Below, piece after piece: positions 33,541 through 43,525 of a stretch of DNA of 64,000 bases. The notes beneath the pieces are model-generated. The model saw only the letters and a list, made by a program, of their open reading frames with translations, did no database searches and was not told the origin of the DNA. Location: contig NC_133295.1 in the NCBI RefSeq assembly GCF_005239225.2, positions 7,378,001 through 7,442,000 on the forward strand. Reading direction: 5' to 3'. The position numbers were made by a program, and so were the translations under genes. The DNA is from Populus alba. Its lineage: Eukaryota; Streptophyta; Magnoliopsida; Malpighiales; Salicaceae. Position 1 is the first letter of the stretch; the number at the start of each line of letters is the position of its first letter.

Positions 33541-36500
33541 TAGCCGAACAAGTAAGTGCCATTTTTCAAAACAATAATGCTTTGAAATATAAAGACCCTG
33601 GTTGTCCTACAATTTCTTGCTTTATTGGAGTACATAAAATTGAAAGAGCCTTACTTGATCTTGGAGCTAGTGTGAATTTACTTCCATATTCAGTCTTTCA
33701 AAGTCTCAATCTAGGTGAGTTAAAACCAACTTCTGTAACTCTTTTACTTGCTGATAGATCGGTAAAAGTGCCTAGAGGAATAGTTGAGGATGTGTTAATT
33801 ACAAGTTGATAAATTCATTTACCCTGTAGATTTTGTTGTCTTGGATACACAACCTGTTGAAGCATGTAATTCAATTCCTGTCATTTTAGGACGTCCATTT
33901 CTTGCCACTTTTAATGCATTGATTAATTGTAGGAATGGACTGATGAAGCTATCATTTGGAAACATGACATTGGAGATGAATATTTTCAACATTTACAAGC
34001 AACCTGGAGATGATAATGATTTACAGGAAGTGGACTTTATTGAAAAATTAGTTCATGATCAATTTCAAACCACTTCTAGTGAAACTGAGATTGATGAATC
34101 TGATGATTTGCAAATGGTCTACTTTCAGGAATCAAAGGCATGCAATTGGAGACCACAAATTGAAGAATTGCCACCACGATCAATTGAGCCCATACCTTCA
34201 AGTGTTCAACCACCAAAACCTGAATTGAAGCTGTTACCATTTAATCTCAAATACTCATTTTTGGGAGAAAATGAAACTTTTCCGGTAATAATCTCTTCCA
34301 AACTTAATGCACATCAAGAAGGTAAGTTATTACAGACTCTGAAAATGCACAAAAATGCATTAGGATGGACCATAGCTGACATAAAAGGAATTAGCCCTTT
34401 GATTTGCACACACAGGATTTATTTGGAGGAAAATGCTAAACCCTCTAGAGAAATGCAACGAAGGCTTAATCCTAATATGAAAGAAGTAGTGAAAAATGAA
34501 GTCATTAAGCTTCTAGATAATGGAATCATTTATCCTATTTCTGATAGCAAATGGGTAAGTCCTACCCAAGTTGTACCTAAAAAGTCTGGAGTCACTGTGA
34601 TAATGAATGAGAAAAATGAGTTAATTCCAACTAGGATTGTTACTGGTTGGCGCATGTGCATTGACTATAGGAAACTTAATTCTATGACTAGAAAAGATCA
34701 TTTCCCTTTACCTTTCATGGATCAAATCCTAGAAAGAGTTGCAGGTCATGAATTTTATTGTTTCCTAGATGGCTATTCAGGTTACAATCAAATTGAAATT
34801 GCATTGGAAGATCAAGAGAAGACTACTTTCACATGTCCATTTGGTACTTTTACATATCGAAGGATGCCTTTTGGATTATGTAATGCACCAGCCACGTTTC
34901 AAAGATGCATGCTTAGCATATTCAGTGATATGGTTGAACGTTTTCTTGAGATTTTTATGGATGATTTTTCTGTTTTTGGTGATTCATTTGATGATTGTTT
35001 GACTAACTTAGAAAAGGTTTTGAGCAGGTGTGAAGAAAATAATCTTGTACTAAATTGGGAAAAATGTCACTTTATGGTAACAAATGACATTGTACTTGGT
35101 CACATTGTTTCATCGAAAGGAATTGAGGTTGACAAATCTAAAATCGAGTTAATTGCCAACTTACCAACACCAAAATCTGTTAAAGATGTTAGATCATTCT
35201 TAGGACATGTTGGTTTTTACAGAAGGTTCATCAAAGATTTTAGTGTAATATCTAAGCCCTTTAGTAACCTTCTAACAAAGGATAATATTTTTGAATGGAC
35301 TGAACATTGTGAAGAAGCCTTTGTTAAACTTAAAAACTTGCTTACTTCTGCTCCTGTCATTCAACCTCCTAATTGGTCATTACCTTTTGAAATAATGTGT
35401 GACGCTAGTGATTATGCCGTGGGTGTTGTCTTGGGACAAAGAAAAGATAAGAAACCTTATGTGATTTACTATGCAAGTAAAACTTTAAATAGTGTCAAAT
35501 GAATTACACTACCATTGAAAAAGAATTACTTGCAGTAGTATTTGCTTGTGATAAATTCAGATCTTATCTTATTGGCTCACCTGTTGTTGTTTTTAGTGAT
35601 CATGCAGCATTGAAATATCTTCTTTCTAAGAAAGATTCTAAGGCTAGATTGGTGCGATGGATTTTGTTACTTCAAGAATTTGATATCACAATCAAAGACA
35701 AGAAAGGCACCGAAAATGTTGTTGCAGATCATTTGTCAAGATTGACAACAGATTCGAAATCTGACATCACATCAATCGATGATTATTTTCTCGATGAATC
35801 TTTACTTTCTGTTTGTACGATGCCTTGGTTTGCTAATATTGTTAATTTTCTTGTTTCAGGACAATTGCCAGCTCATTGGAGTACCCAAGACAAAAGAAAG
35901 TTCTTGAACGAAGTGAAGAACTTTTATTGGGATGACCCTTATTTATTCAAATATTATCCTGATCAAATATTTCGAAGATGCATTCCTGACAATGAGGTAA
36001 GTAGTGTCATTAAATTTTGTCATTCTGAGGCATGTGGGGGTCATTTCTCATCAAGAAAGACAACTGCAAAAATCTTACAAAGTGGATTTTATTGGCCCAC
36101 CATGTTCAAAGACTCACATGCATTCTGCAAGACTTGTGAAAATTGTCAAAAGTTGGGATCTATTTCAAAACGTCACATGATGCCTTTAAATCCTATTCTT
36201 GTCATTGAGATCTTTGACTGTTGGGGTATAGATTTTATGGGTCCATTTCCTCCATCATTTGGCTTCATGTACATATTAGTCGCAGTAGATTATGTTTCAA
36301 AATGGATAGAGACAATTCCAAGTCGAAACAATGATCACAAAACAGTGATAAAGTTTTTGAAAGACAATATTTTGAGTCGATTTGGAATCCCTCGAGCCAT
36401 AATAAGTGATGGTGGAACACATTTCTACAACAAAGCCATTTGCTTCTTTAATGAAGAAATATGGAATCACACACAAAGTTGCCACCCCTTATCACCCTCA

Positions 36501-37120
36501 AACAAGTGGACAAGTAGAGCTTGCTAATAGGGAGATCAAACAAATCTTGGAGAAAACAGTGAACCCTAATCGGAAAGACTGGTCTTTAAGACTTAATGAT
36601 GCACTTTGGGCTTATCGAACTGCATATAAAACATCATTAGGTATGTCACCTTATAGACTAGTCTATGGAAAACCTTGTCACTTGCCTGTGGAAATTGAAC
36701 ATAAAGCTTATTGGGCTATTAAAGCTTTCAATTCAAACATTGATGATGCTCGTCAGCTGCGAAAATTGCAAATAAATGAGCTTGAGGAAATTAGAAATGA
36801 TGCATATGACAATTCAAGAATTCATAAAGCAAGAATCAAAGAGTTTCATGACAAGAAAACACTGAGAAAAACATTCAATGTTGGTAAAAAAGACTTGCTT
36901 TATAATTCTCGACTCCATTTATTTCCTGGAAAAACTAAGATCAAGATGGAGCGGTCCTTTTATTGTGAAACATGTGTATCCATATGGGGCCTGTGATATC
37001 GAGAATCCAAAGAATGACAATGTTTTCAAGGTAAATGGGCATCGGTTGAAAGTATATTTTAACAATTTTTCATTTGAAAATGACTCTACTGAATTGAGTG
37101 ATCCTGTATATAAAGATTAA
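33541..37120 (+). pseudogene. B2 pol: protease, RT, RNase H, integrase (few frameshifts)
   Basis: Protease: DLGASVNLLPY (33657-33690) and ILGRPFLAT, broken by an extra base at about 33800. RT in the frame from 33841: WRMCIDYRKLN, FLDGYSGYNQI, MPFGLCNAPATFQ, catalytic FMDD at 34954-34965. RNase H: CDASDY near 35398, shifted by a one-base loss at about 35495. Integrase: HHCC zinc domain ending CKTCENC, then [16 protein letters not shown] and [12 protein letters not shown] for the D,D,E core, with an extra base near 36430. The tail, with another extra A near 36935, ends at 37120. All catalytic motifs are present; only about four single-base indels prevent a continuous frame. Confidence 0.9.
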
Positions 37121-37262
37121 TTCTTTTTCTTACATTGTTTTGTGTTTGTTTTGGTGTATCTTTTGTTTTGCTAGTTTCTCTCACCCCGGTCAAATGGCGG
37201 ATAACGGTACTCCATGACTCTTTCTTCTTTCTTTGAATCTCCCATCCAATTCTCATTTGAAA

Positions 37263-37811
37263 ATGGACACCACTCTTGAAAAATTAAAAAAGTATTTTCC
37301 CGCTCTGCCTCAAAATGCGATTACAAAAATTTACCATGCTAGGTGTGAAAGATTGAGGTTGTTAATGAACCATGGAATTCCTGAAGATATTCGTTGGTTG
37401 ATTGAAGCAAAGGTCCGATTATCAGGTGAGTCCTCCAATTCTTTCATTTCACATATGCCTGGAACAGGTAAAAGCACTTTTGCAAAGAAACGTCGTGCAA
37501 AACGACTGAAAGTCTGTCACAGATGTGCCAGATAGACTTGTAATGCGACATGTCATTCTTTAGAAATGGTATCTGTAAACCGTGAAGATAAAATACAATT
37601 CATTAAGGATGGCCTGAGTGAGGGGTCTTTAGATAATCTTTTGTTGACCCTTGAGACGCATCCTAGTGGAGATGTGCATCGTGTAATTCATGATTTATGG
37701 CCACAATTCCATAAAGAACATGATCGACTTAGTCTTGGGAATCTGACTAAAAAAGACCCTGTTTGTCAGTTTTTAAGAAAACTGGATGGGAAGCCTATCC
37801 CCGACCCATAG
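37263..37811 (+). pseudogene. ORFX of B2: basic, cysteine-rich accessory protein (one nonsense codon)
   Basis: Unrecognised 182-codon frame between integrase and LOG. The start MDTTLEKLKK at 37263 is conserved in B4 (51913) and B5 (57921), whereas upstream ATGs are not. Residues 75-84 are a basic patch (AKKRRAKRLK), followed at 85-97 by a C-x2-C-x4-C-x3-C cluster, a possible zinc finger. TAG at 37533 replaces Trp91 inside the cluster. The C-terminal third (GSLDNLLLTLETHPSGD onward) matches nothing I recognise. No signal peptide or membrane segment, so not an env-like protein. The basic patch next to the four-Cys cluster resembles carlavirus-type nucleic-acid-binding proteins; this is a pattern-level suggestion only. 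Confidence 0.65.
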
Positions 37812-38049
37812 AGGGCGTTTAAGTCGTTCTTGGACGTAAAACCAAGGGAAGCTGTGAGCCACAATCACAACTACCTGTACATACATGCTTTGTCAAAATA
37901 AATAAATAAAGAGAGAGAGAGTGAGACTACAGCTGGCCTACATATAGGTGGTATGATTGCATTTTCACTTTTTCATCTATAAATTCTTCTCTTCCTTACC
38001 TTCATTTCTACTCATCCCATACATTCATCAAATATAGAAGTGTGTAGAA
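37812..38049 (+). promoter_or_regulatory. Spacer upstream of LOG with TATA-like box
   Basis: Between ORFX and LOG. Contains a GA microsatellite near 37910, a CATATAGG segment and TATAAAT at 37978-37984, 66 bp before the LOG ATG. The same TATAAAT lies at 57201-57207 on the minus strand in front of the B5 LOG. It may let LOG be transcribed separately from the genomic RNA, but activity is not shown by sequence alone. Confidence 0.45.
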
Positions 38050-38703
38050 ATGGCAGGTTCCTCAAGTCATCACATAAGAAATATTTGTGTGTTCGGTGGA
38101 TCCAGCCCTGGGAAAGAAAAAGAGTTTTTAGAATTAGCAAATCATCTTGGTCAAGTACTAGCTGAGAGAAAGATTCATTTAGTGTATGGGGGAGGCAGCC
38201 TTGGGTTAATGAGAGGTGTTTCAATGTCTGCATTTTTAGGAGGCAGTCAAGTTTTGGGGGTTGTCCCCAAAGCTTTGACAAATGGGGACATCATTGGAAA
38301 AACAATTGAAGAGGAACTACAGGTCCCAACAATGTGTGATCGACTGAATGCCATGTTTAGCCATGTTGATGTCTTCATTGCCTTACCAGGTGGTCTGGGC
38401 ATATTGGAAGAGATCTTTCATATTTCATCTTGGGCCCAACTGCACATTCACCATAAACCTATAGGTTTGTTAAATGTTAATGGTTTTTATGATAAGTTGT
38501 TATCTTTCCTTGATCAAGCTGTGGAACAGGAATTTCTAACATCTTCAGCACGACAAATCATAATCTCTGGTGCTACTGCTGAACAATTGATTGACCAACT
38601 ACAATCTTTCATCCCTGTCATTGATCCTTGCATGAGTCGCCTAGATTTGTCAGCTAAGGAAAGCCGTAAAAAGCTTAGATTAGATGTGAGCCTTCATCTG
38701 TGA
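38050..38703 (+). CDS. LOG-type cytokinin riboside 5'-monophosphate phosphoribohydrolase carried by retrotransposon B2
   Basis: Open frame of 217 codons, the usual size of plant LOG proteins (TIGR00730 / lysine-decarboxylase-like Rossmann fold), which release free cytokinin from its riboside monophosphate in the cytosol or nucleus. Visible features: ICVFGGSSPGKE at residues 10-21, YGGGSLGLM nucleotide-binding loop at 46-54, Arg98 in MCDRL, the P113-G-G-x-G-x-x-E-E motif with Glu121, and the KPIGLLNVNGFYD segment. In this copy the Thr of PGGxGT is Ile118, and the Lys that usually follows Arg98 is Leu, so activity is uncertain. There are no introns, although host LOG genes normally have several. 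It is in the same orientation as gag-pol, after ORFX, and the same gene recurs in B1 and B5. Confidence 0.88.
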   Translation: MAGSSSHHIRNICVFGGSSPGKEKEFLELANHLGQVLAERKIHLVYGGGSLGLMRGVSMSAFLGGSQVLGVVPKALTNGDIIGKTIEEELQVPTMCDRLNAMFSHVDVFIALPGGLGILEEIFHISSWAQLHIHHKPIGLLNVNGFYDKLLSFLDQAVEQEFLTSSARQIIISGATAEQLIDQLQSFIPVIDPCMSRLDLSAKESRKKLRLDVSLHL

Positions 38704-38839
38704 AACCTTATGTCTTTTGGTTTTATTAATAACATGTTATTTTGTTTTGTTACTTCTTATATTTGTTTAAGTGTGTTTCAGGTTTGTCATTGTTCGCTGT
38801 TTCAGGTGATGTCTTCTATACTCTATCTTTCTACCTTAG

Positions 38840-38857
38840 GATATTGAGGACAATATC
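38840..38857 (+). promoter_or_regulatory. Covarying hairpin before purine tract (B2)
   Basis: Stem GATATTG/CAATATC with loop AGGA. The three other copies read GACATTG/CAATGTC, so a C-G pair is replaced by T-A with pairing retained. Followed by GGTTGGAGGGAGAGGATAG. Confidence 0.55.
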
Positions 38858-39340
38858 TCGTTTTGGTTGGAGGGAGAGGATAGTAGTTTAAAAAAAAAAA
38901 AAAACTAACCAACTAACTGTTTTTGTTTTTTAAAAAAATCATTTGGCAAAACTATTATTACTAGGATGGTAGAGTAAAGATGAATTATTCTTGAGATGCA
39001 TCTTAGTAAAAATTTTCTAATGGTTATTTGCAATATTCATAACAAGGCCTATTAGAATACTTCTTGAAATATTCAGGTTTGCAAACTCTCGCATTGTTAT
39101 CACTTAATTCTGCTCCTATACTCATTTAACAAGTATTATTAAACCTTCATTTTCACACACACACTTTAACATATGATTGTGGGTTGCACATTGGATTATT
39201 ACATTATTTATGTTCTTTTGTTGAAGGTAACAACTAAGGGAAAGGGATAGTATATAATTCAACAAAAAAAAAAATTCATAATATTAATGATAATAAAAAC
39301 GTAGACAAGTTTGGTTTCGTAGCCTCCCTAACCTAAGCAA

Positions 39341-39427
39341 TTAAGCCCAAAGGGGTGTTTTAAAACCTAATACCCTAAAGTCAACTGACTTGGGAGCTAT
39401 TGGCCCAAAGCTTGTTACATGGGTTAA
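39341..39427 (+). ncRNA. 87-nt cloverleaf-like segment, left type (B2)
   Basis: Keeps TTAAGCCC/GGGTTAA ends, the AAGTC/GACTT middle stem and the GAGC/GCTT stem; the first stem is slightly degraded (AAAACC in place of AACACC). Confidence 0.4.
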
Positions 39428-39491
39428 GGAGAAAAGCTTAAGGGAATCAAACATTGCACTATCTACGTATTAGTATCTGCAACCCGAGTTG

Positions 39492-39578
39492 TTAAGCTTG
39501 AAGGGGTGTCTCAACATGTAATCTCCTAAGACCAACTGGTCTGGGAGTCATTAGCCTAAAACTCGTTACATGGGTTAA
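39492..39578 (+). ncRNA. 87-nt cloverleaf-like segment, right type (B2)
   Basis: Keeps AGACC/GGTCT and GAGT/ACTC; the first stem is altered (AACATG). Confidence 0.38.
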
Positions 39579-39927
39579 AGATACATTGTGTTTTAAGTTG
39601 TATGTGTATATAAATAAAAAAAGAAAAAAGAAAAAAAAAAGTAATAATAATAATAATCCCAACCCAAGGAAGTTCACCTTAAACATTTAAACATAATATT
39701 GTTTTCTTCCAACAAAAGCCCCATCATCTATGTTTTCATATATTGAGCACATAAAAAGAAGGTTTATTAATATCTTGTTTAAGAAGTATGAAGCAGTAAT
39801 ATAAATTTAATGAGAGTTTGTTTATCTGGATAGATTAATGGAAGTTGAATGATGAATGCCTTGCTTTGTGAAACTTGGAAAATATTTCTCTATTTTAACG
39901 CTTTAGATTACTAGGGACTAGTAATAA

Positions 39928-39943
39928 GCTGGTTGGGGGGGTG
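39928..39943 (+). promoter_or_regulatory. Polypurine tract of B2
   Basis: GCTGGTTGGGGGGGTG immediately 5' of the TGATTAG start of the 3' LTR; it primes plus-strand cDNA in Ty3/gypsy elements. The same tract precedes the LTRs at 16510 and 19855 and, reversed, lies at 55323. Confidence 0.75.
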
Positions 39944-41497
39944 TGATTAGTACTTAAAAGTGCATGTTTATCAAGGTTTTATATCATCATTTTGCACTTG
40001 AAGTATCAATAACTCCTTAACTAAAGCATGTTTTATAATAACAAGTTTGATACTATAAGATACCTTAATTTATGGTAAATGCTCATCTTAAATGCAGGCC
40101 TATCACATAAATAAAAGGATTGATTGATGAGTTTAAGTATTGAAAGTGAAAGGACAAAGAGATGGCCAAACTTAGAAAAGAGATGCCGGTGCAGTCCAAA
40201 CCGGAACATTTCTAGGTAATTGGATCATATCTGGAGCTCTAGATCTCGGATTTAGGTCCATTTTATATGGATGAAAAGGTAAGACAAAGGCCTACAACTT
40301 TCATGAGAAGCCCAAGATTTAAAAAGGCCATTTTGAAGTCCAAATTGAAGGAACAACGAAGAAGTCCGAAGCTGTCCCGCAGCCCAGACACTATTTAGTG
40401 TTCAACACATATCTTGAGTTCTAGAAGTCCAAACGACCTCTTTTTTTTTTGTTGGGAAGCTGAGACAATTTCCTAGAACATTCCTGAGGATTCTGGGCAA
40501 ATTATGATGTTAGCAATGACGTCTTGTTCAGACAAGAAGATAAGGATTGTCACCAAGTCAAGATGTGGCCACCCACTCATCAATTAGTCAACAAATCAAT
40601 AGTTTCAAATTTTGGCCTATAAAAGGAGGCACTTACCATGTATTAAGGCATCTTGGTTTCCAGATCAAGATCATGCTTTTGCTTTCTCTCTTTGTATTGC
40701 TTATGTTTTGCTTTCATTAATATCAAGTTTATGCACTTCATTTCCTTTCCTTTACTTAGTTAACTTCTTTCTCATTTATGTTCTTATCTTGTTCATTTAT
40801 GTTTCTTTCTTCCATTATGTTTAGCTAAGTTAATTATGTCAAGGTGAAAAGGGTACACTAATGGTGTAAGAACAAGTATAATATAAACTTAACATGGACC
40901 TTAACGTTGGATACTAACATGTTTTATATGTGTTATCTTGTTCACTTTTAATACTTTGCTTGTTAAATGGTTAATCTAGATTTATGTTGTATAACACTTG
41001 GTACAACAAATACTTGGTACTTTCATAGCCCATACTATATGGTATAACCGACACCTGAGCTATGAAAGGGACTTGATTTGTTGTTAACATAAGTTATAAT
41101 CATGAATGCCTGCCAACATTTACAAGTATTAGCTTTATTCGAATAAGATAACTAATGTAATCATGTTAACAATTTATAATCTGATTGGAACCTCCTTTAT
41201 GTGTGGTTTCCAATTGAGTAATAAGAGTTTATACTATACTTGTTTGAAGTACTATTAGTGGATCCTCTAACCTTGACATTTATTTTTATCGTTGTTTAAT
41301 CCTTACATTCATCTTTCAACTCAAAGTTCTCATTAATTTCTTCCTTCTCTTCTTTATTATTGTTGTTGTTGTTGTTGTCTTGTTATTTATAATTTATACA
41401 ATTAACCTCTCTGTGGTTTGACCCCGGTCTTGCCGGGTTATTTATTACTTCGACACTCCTACACTTGGGAGAAGACATCAAGCTTTTGGTCGTGTCA
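39944..41497 (+). mobile_element. B2 3' LTR
   Basis: 1554-bp LTR with TG...CA ends, second subtype, TATA box TATAAAAG at 40618-40625. Followed directly by TTTCTGAAAATGATGAGG, the minus-strand gag leader of B3, so B2 ends inside another family B element. Confidence 0.88.
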
Positions 41498-41906
41498 TTT
41501 CTGAAAATGATGAGGATACCCTACAAAGTCGACCACTTAATGTACGTGACCAAACTCTCATGCACGTGTAAGAAGAGAATAAAAGCAAGAAAAGAAAATA
41601 GAAGAAAAAGAAACAAAACAAAACAAAGGAAACAAAAAATAGATAAAATGAAAAGTGAAAAGAGAAAATAAATTAAATATTATAATTTATACAAGAATTT
41701 ACCTCCCCGGCAACGGCGCCAAAAACTTGACACGACCAAAAGCTTGATGTCTTCTCCCAAGTGCAGGAGTGTCGAAGTAATAAATAACCCGGCAAGACCG
41801 GAGTCGAACCACAGAGAGGTTAATTGTATAAATTATAAATAATAAGACAACAACAATAAAAACAACAACAATAATAACAATAATAGTAATAGTAATAGTA
41901 GTAGTA

Positions 41907-41958
<52 letters not shown>

Positions 41959-43525
41959 GTACGTGGCGTTGTTATACCTGAGAATGATCTAAAAGATCGG
42001 GTCATAGGTTTCCAGCCTATATACTGAGTTTATGAAAAGATCAAAGAGATATATTATATAATATAAACAGAATGCAAATAATAATAATAATAATAATAAT
42101 AAAAGAAGAAGAAGAAGAAGAAGATGAAGAAATTAATGAGAACTTTGAGATGAAAGATGAATGTAAGGATTAAACAATGATAAAAACAAATGTCAAGGTT
42201 AGAGGATCCACTAATGATACTTCAAAAAAATATAATATAAACTCTTATTACTCAATTGGAAACCACACATAAAGGAGGTTCCAATCAGATTATAAATTGT
42301 TAACATGATTACATTAGTTATCTTATTCGAATAAAGCTAATACTTGTAAATGTTGGCAGGCATTCATGATTATAACTTATGTTAACAACAAATCAAGTCC
42401 CTTTCATAGCTCAAGTGTCGGTTATACCATATAGTATGGGCTATGAAAGTACCAAGTATTTGTTGTACCAAGTGTTATACAACATAAATCTAGATTAACC
42501 ATTTAACAAGCAAAGTATTAAAAGTGAACAAGATAACACATATAAAACATGTTAGTATCCAACGTTAAGGTCCATGTTAAGTTTATATTATACTTGTTCT
42601 TACACCATTAGTGTACCCTTTTCACCTTGACATAATTAACTTAGCTAAACATAATGGAAGAAAGAAACATAAATGAACAAGATAAGAACATAAATGAGAA
42701 AGAAGTTAACTAAGTAAAGGAAAGGAAATGAAGTGCATAAACTTGATATTAATGAAAGCAAAACATAAGCAATACAAAGAGAGAAAGCAAAAGCATGATC
42801 TTGATCTGGAAACCAAGATGCCTTAATACATGGTAAGTGCCTCCTTTTATAGGCCAAAGTTTGGAACTATTGATTTGTTGACTAATTAATGAGTGGGTGA
42901 CCACATCTTGACTTGGTAACAATCCTTATCTTCTTGTCTGAACAAGACATCATTACTAACATCATAATTTGCCCAGAATCCTCAGGAATGTTCTAGGAAA
43001 TTGTCTTAGCTTTCCAAAAAAAAAAAGATGAGGTCATTTGGACTTCTAGAACTCAAGATATGGGCTGAACACTAAATAGTGTCTGGGCTGCAAGACAGCT
43101 TCAGACTTCTTCATTGTTCCTTCAATTTGGACTTCAAAATGACCTTTTTAAATCTTGGGCTCCTATGAAAGTTGTAGGCCTTTGTCTTACCTTTTCATCC
43201 ATATAAAATGGACCTAAATCCGAGATCTAGAGCTCCAGATATGATCCAATTACCGAGCAATGTTCCGGTTTGGACTGCACCGACATCTCTTTTCTAAGTT
43301 TGGCCATCTCTTTGTCCTTTCACTTTCAATACTTAAACTCGTCAATCAATCCTTTTATTTATGTGATAGGCCTACATTTAAGATGAGCATTTACCATAAA
43401 TTAAGGTATCTTATAGTATCAAACTTGTTATTATAAAACATGCTTTAGTTAAGGAGTTATTGATACTTCAAGTGCAAAATGATGATATAAAACCTTGATA
43501 AATATGCACTTTTAAGTACTAATCA
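41498..43525 (-). mobile_element. Element B3 remnant: inverted leader, primer site and 5' LTR
   Basis: Minus strand: LTR 43525 to 41728 (1798 bp, TGATTAG start, CGTGTCA end), primer site TGGCGCCGTTGCCGGGGA (41704-41721), then leader to 41498, cut 14 bases before where the gag ATG would lie. The internal region is missing because B2 ends here. The outer LTR end touches the satellite at 43526. TATA box TATAAAAG on the minus strand at 42844-42851. Confidence 0.85.

Larger units (their letters stand above)
38704..39943 (+). other. B2 3' non-coding region
   Basis: 1.24 kb between LOG and the 3' LTR. Holds the hairpin GATATTG, loop AGGA, CAATATC (38840-38857) followed by a purine tract, the two 87-nt segments, the hairpin ATTACTA/TAGTAAT (39907-39925), and the polypurine tract GGTTGGGGGGGTG ending at 39943. 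No ORF worth calling. Confidence 0.75.
24126..41497 (+). mobile_element. Element B2: Athila-like retrotransposon carrying ORFX and LOG
   Basis: Fullest family B copy: truncated 5' LTR, primer site, gag, protease, RT, RNase H, integrase, ORFX, LOG, 3' non-coding region, polypurine tract and complete 3' LTR. Without the inserted LINE (27052-33530) it is about 10.9 kb. Its gag and pol are close to open but carry a few single-base shifts and one nonsense codon in ORFX. The 5' LTR has lost its first portion at the junction with the satellite, so no target duplication is available. Confidence 0.88.

Noticed and set aside
37461..37480. GTGKST in ORFX as a Walker A ATP-binding loop
   Set aside because: The glycine four residues before GK is missing (His in that place), there is no Walker B, and the B5 copy reads GTCKS. 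Probably chance.
37263..37811. ORFX as an env-like protein of an Athila element
   Set aside because: No signal peptide, no transmembrane segment and only 182 codons.
40612..40824. 70-codon ORF MAYKRRHLPCIKASW, repeated in LTRs at 42645 and 54465
   Set aside because: It spans the LTR TATA box and lies in the U3/R region; it repeats only because the LTR repeats. The B1 LTRs do not keep it.
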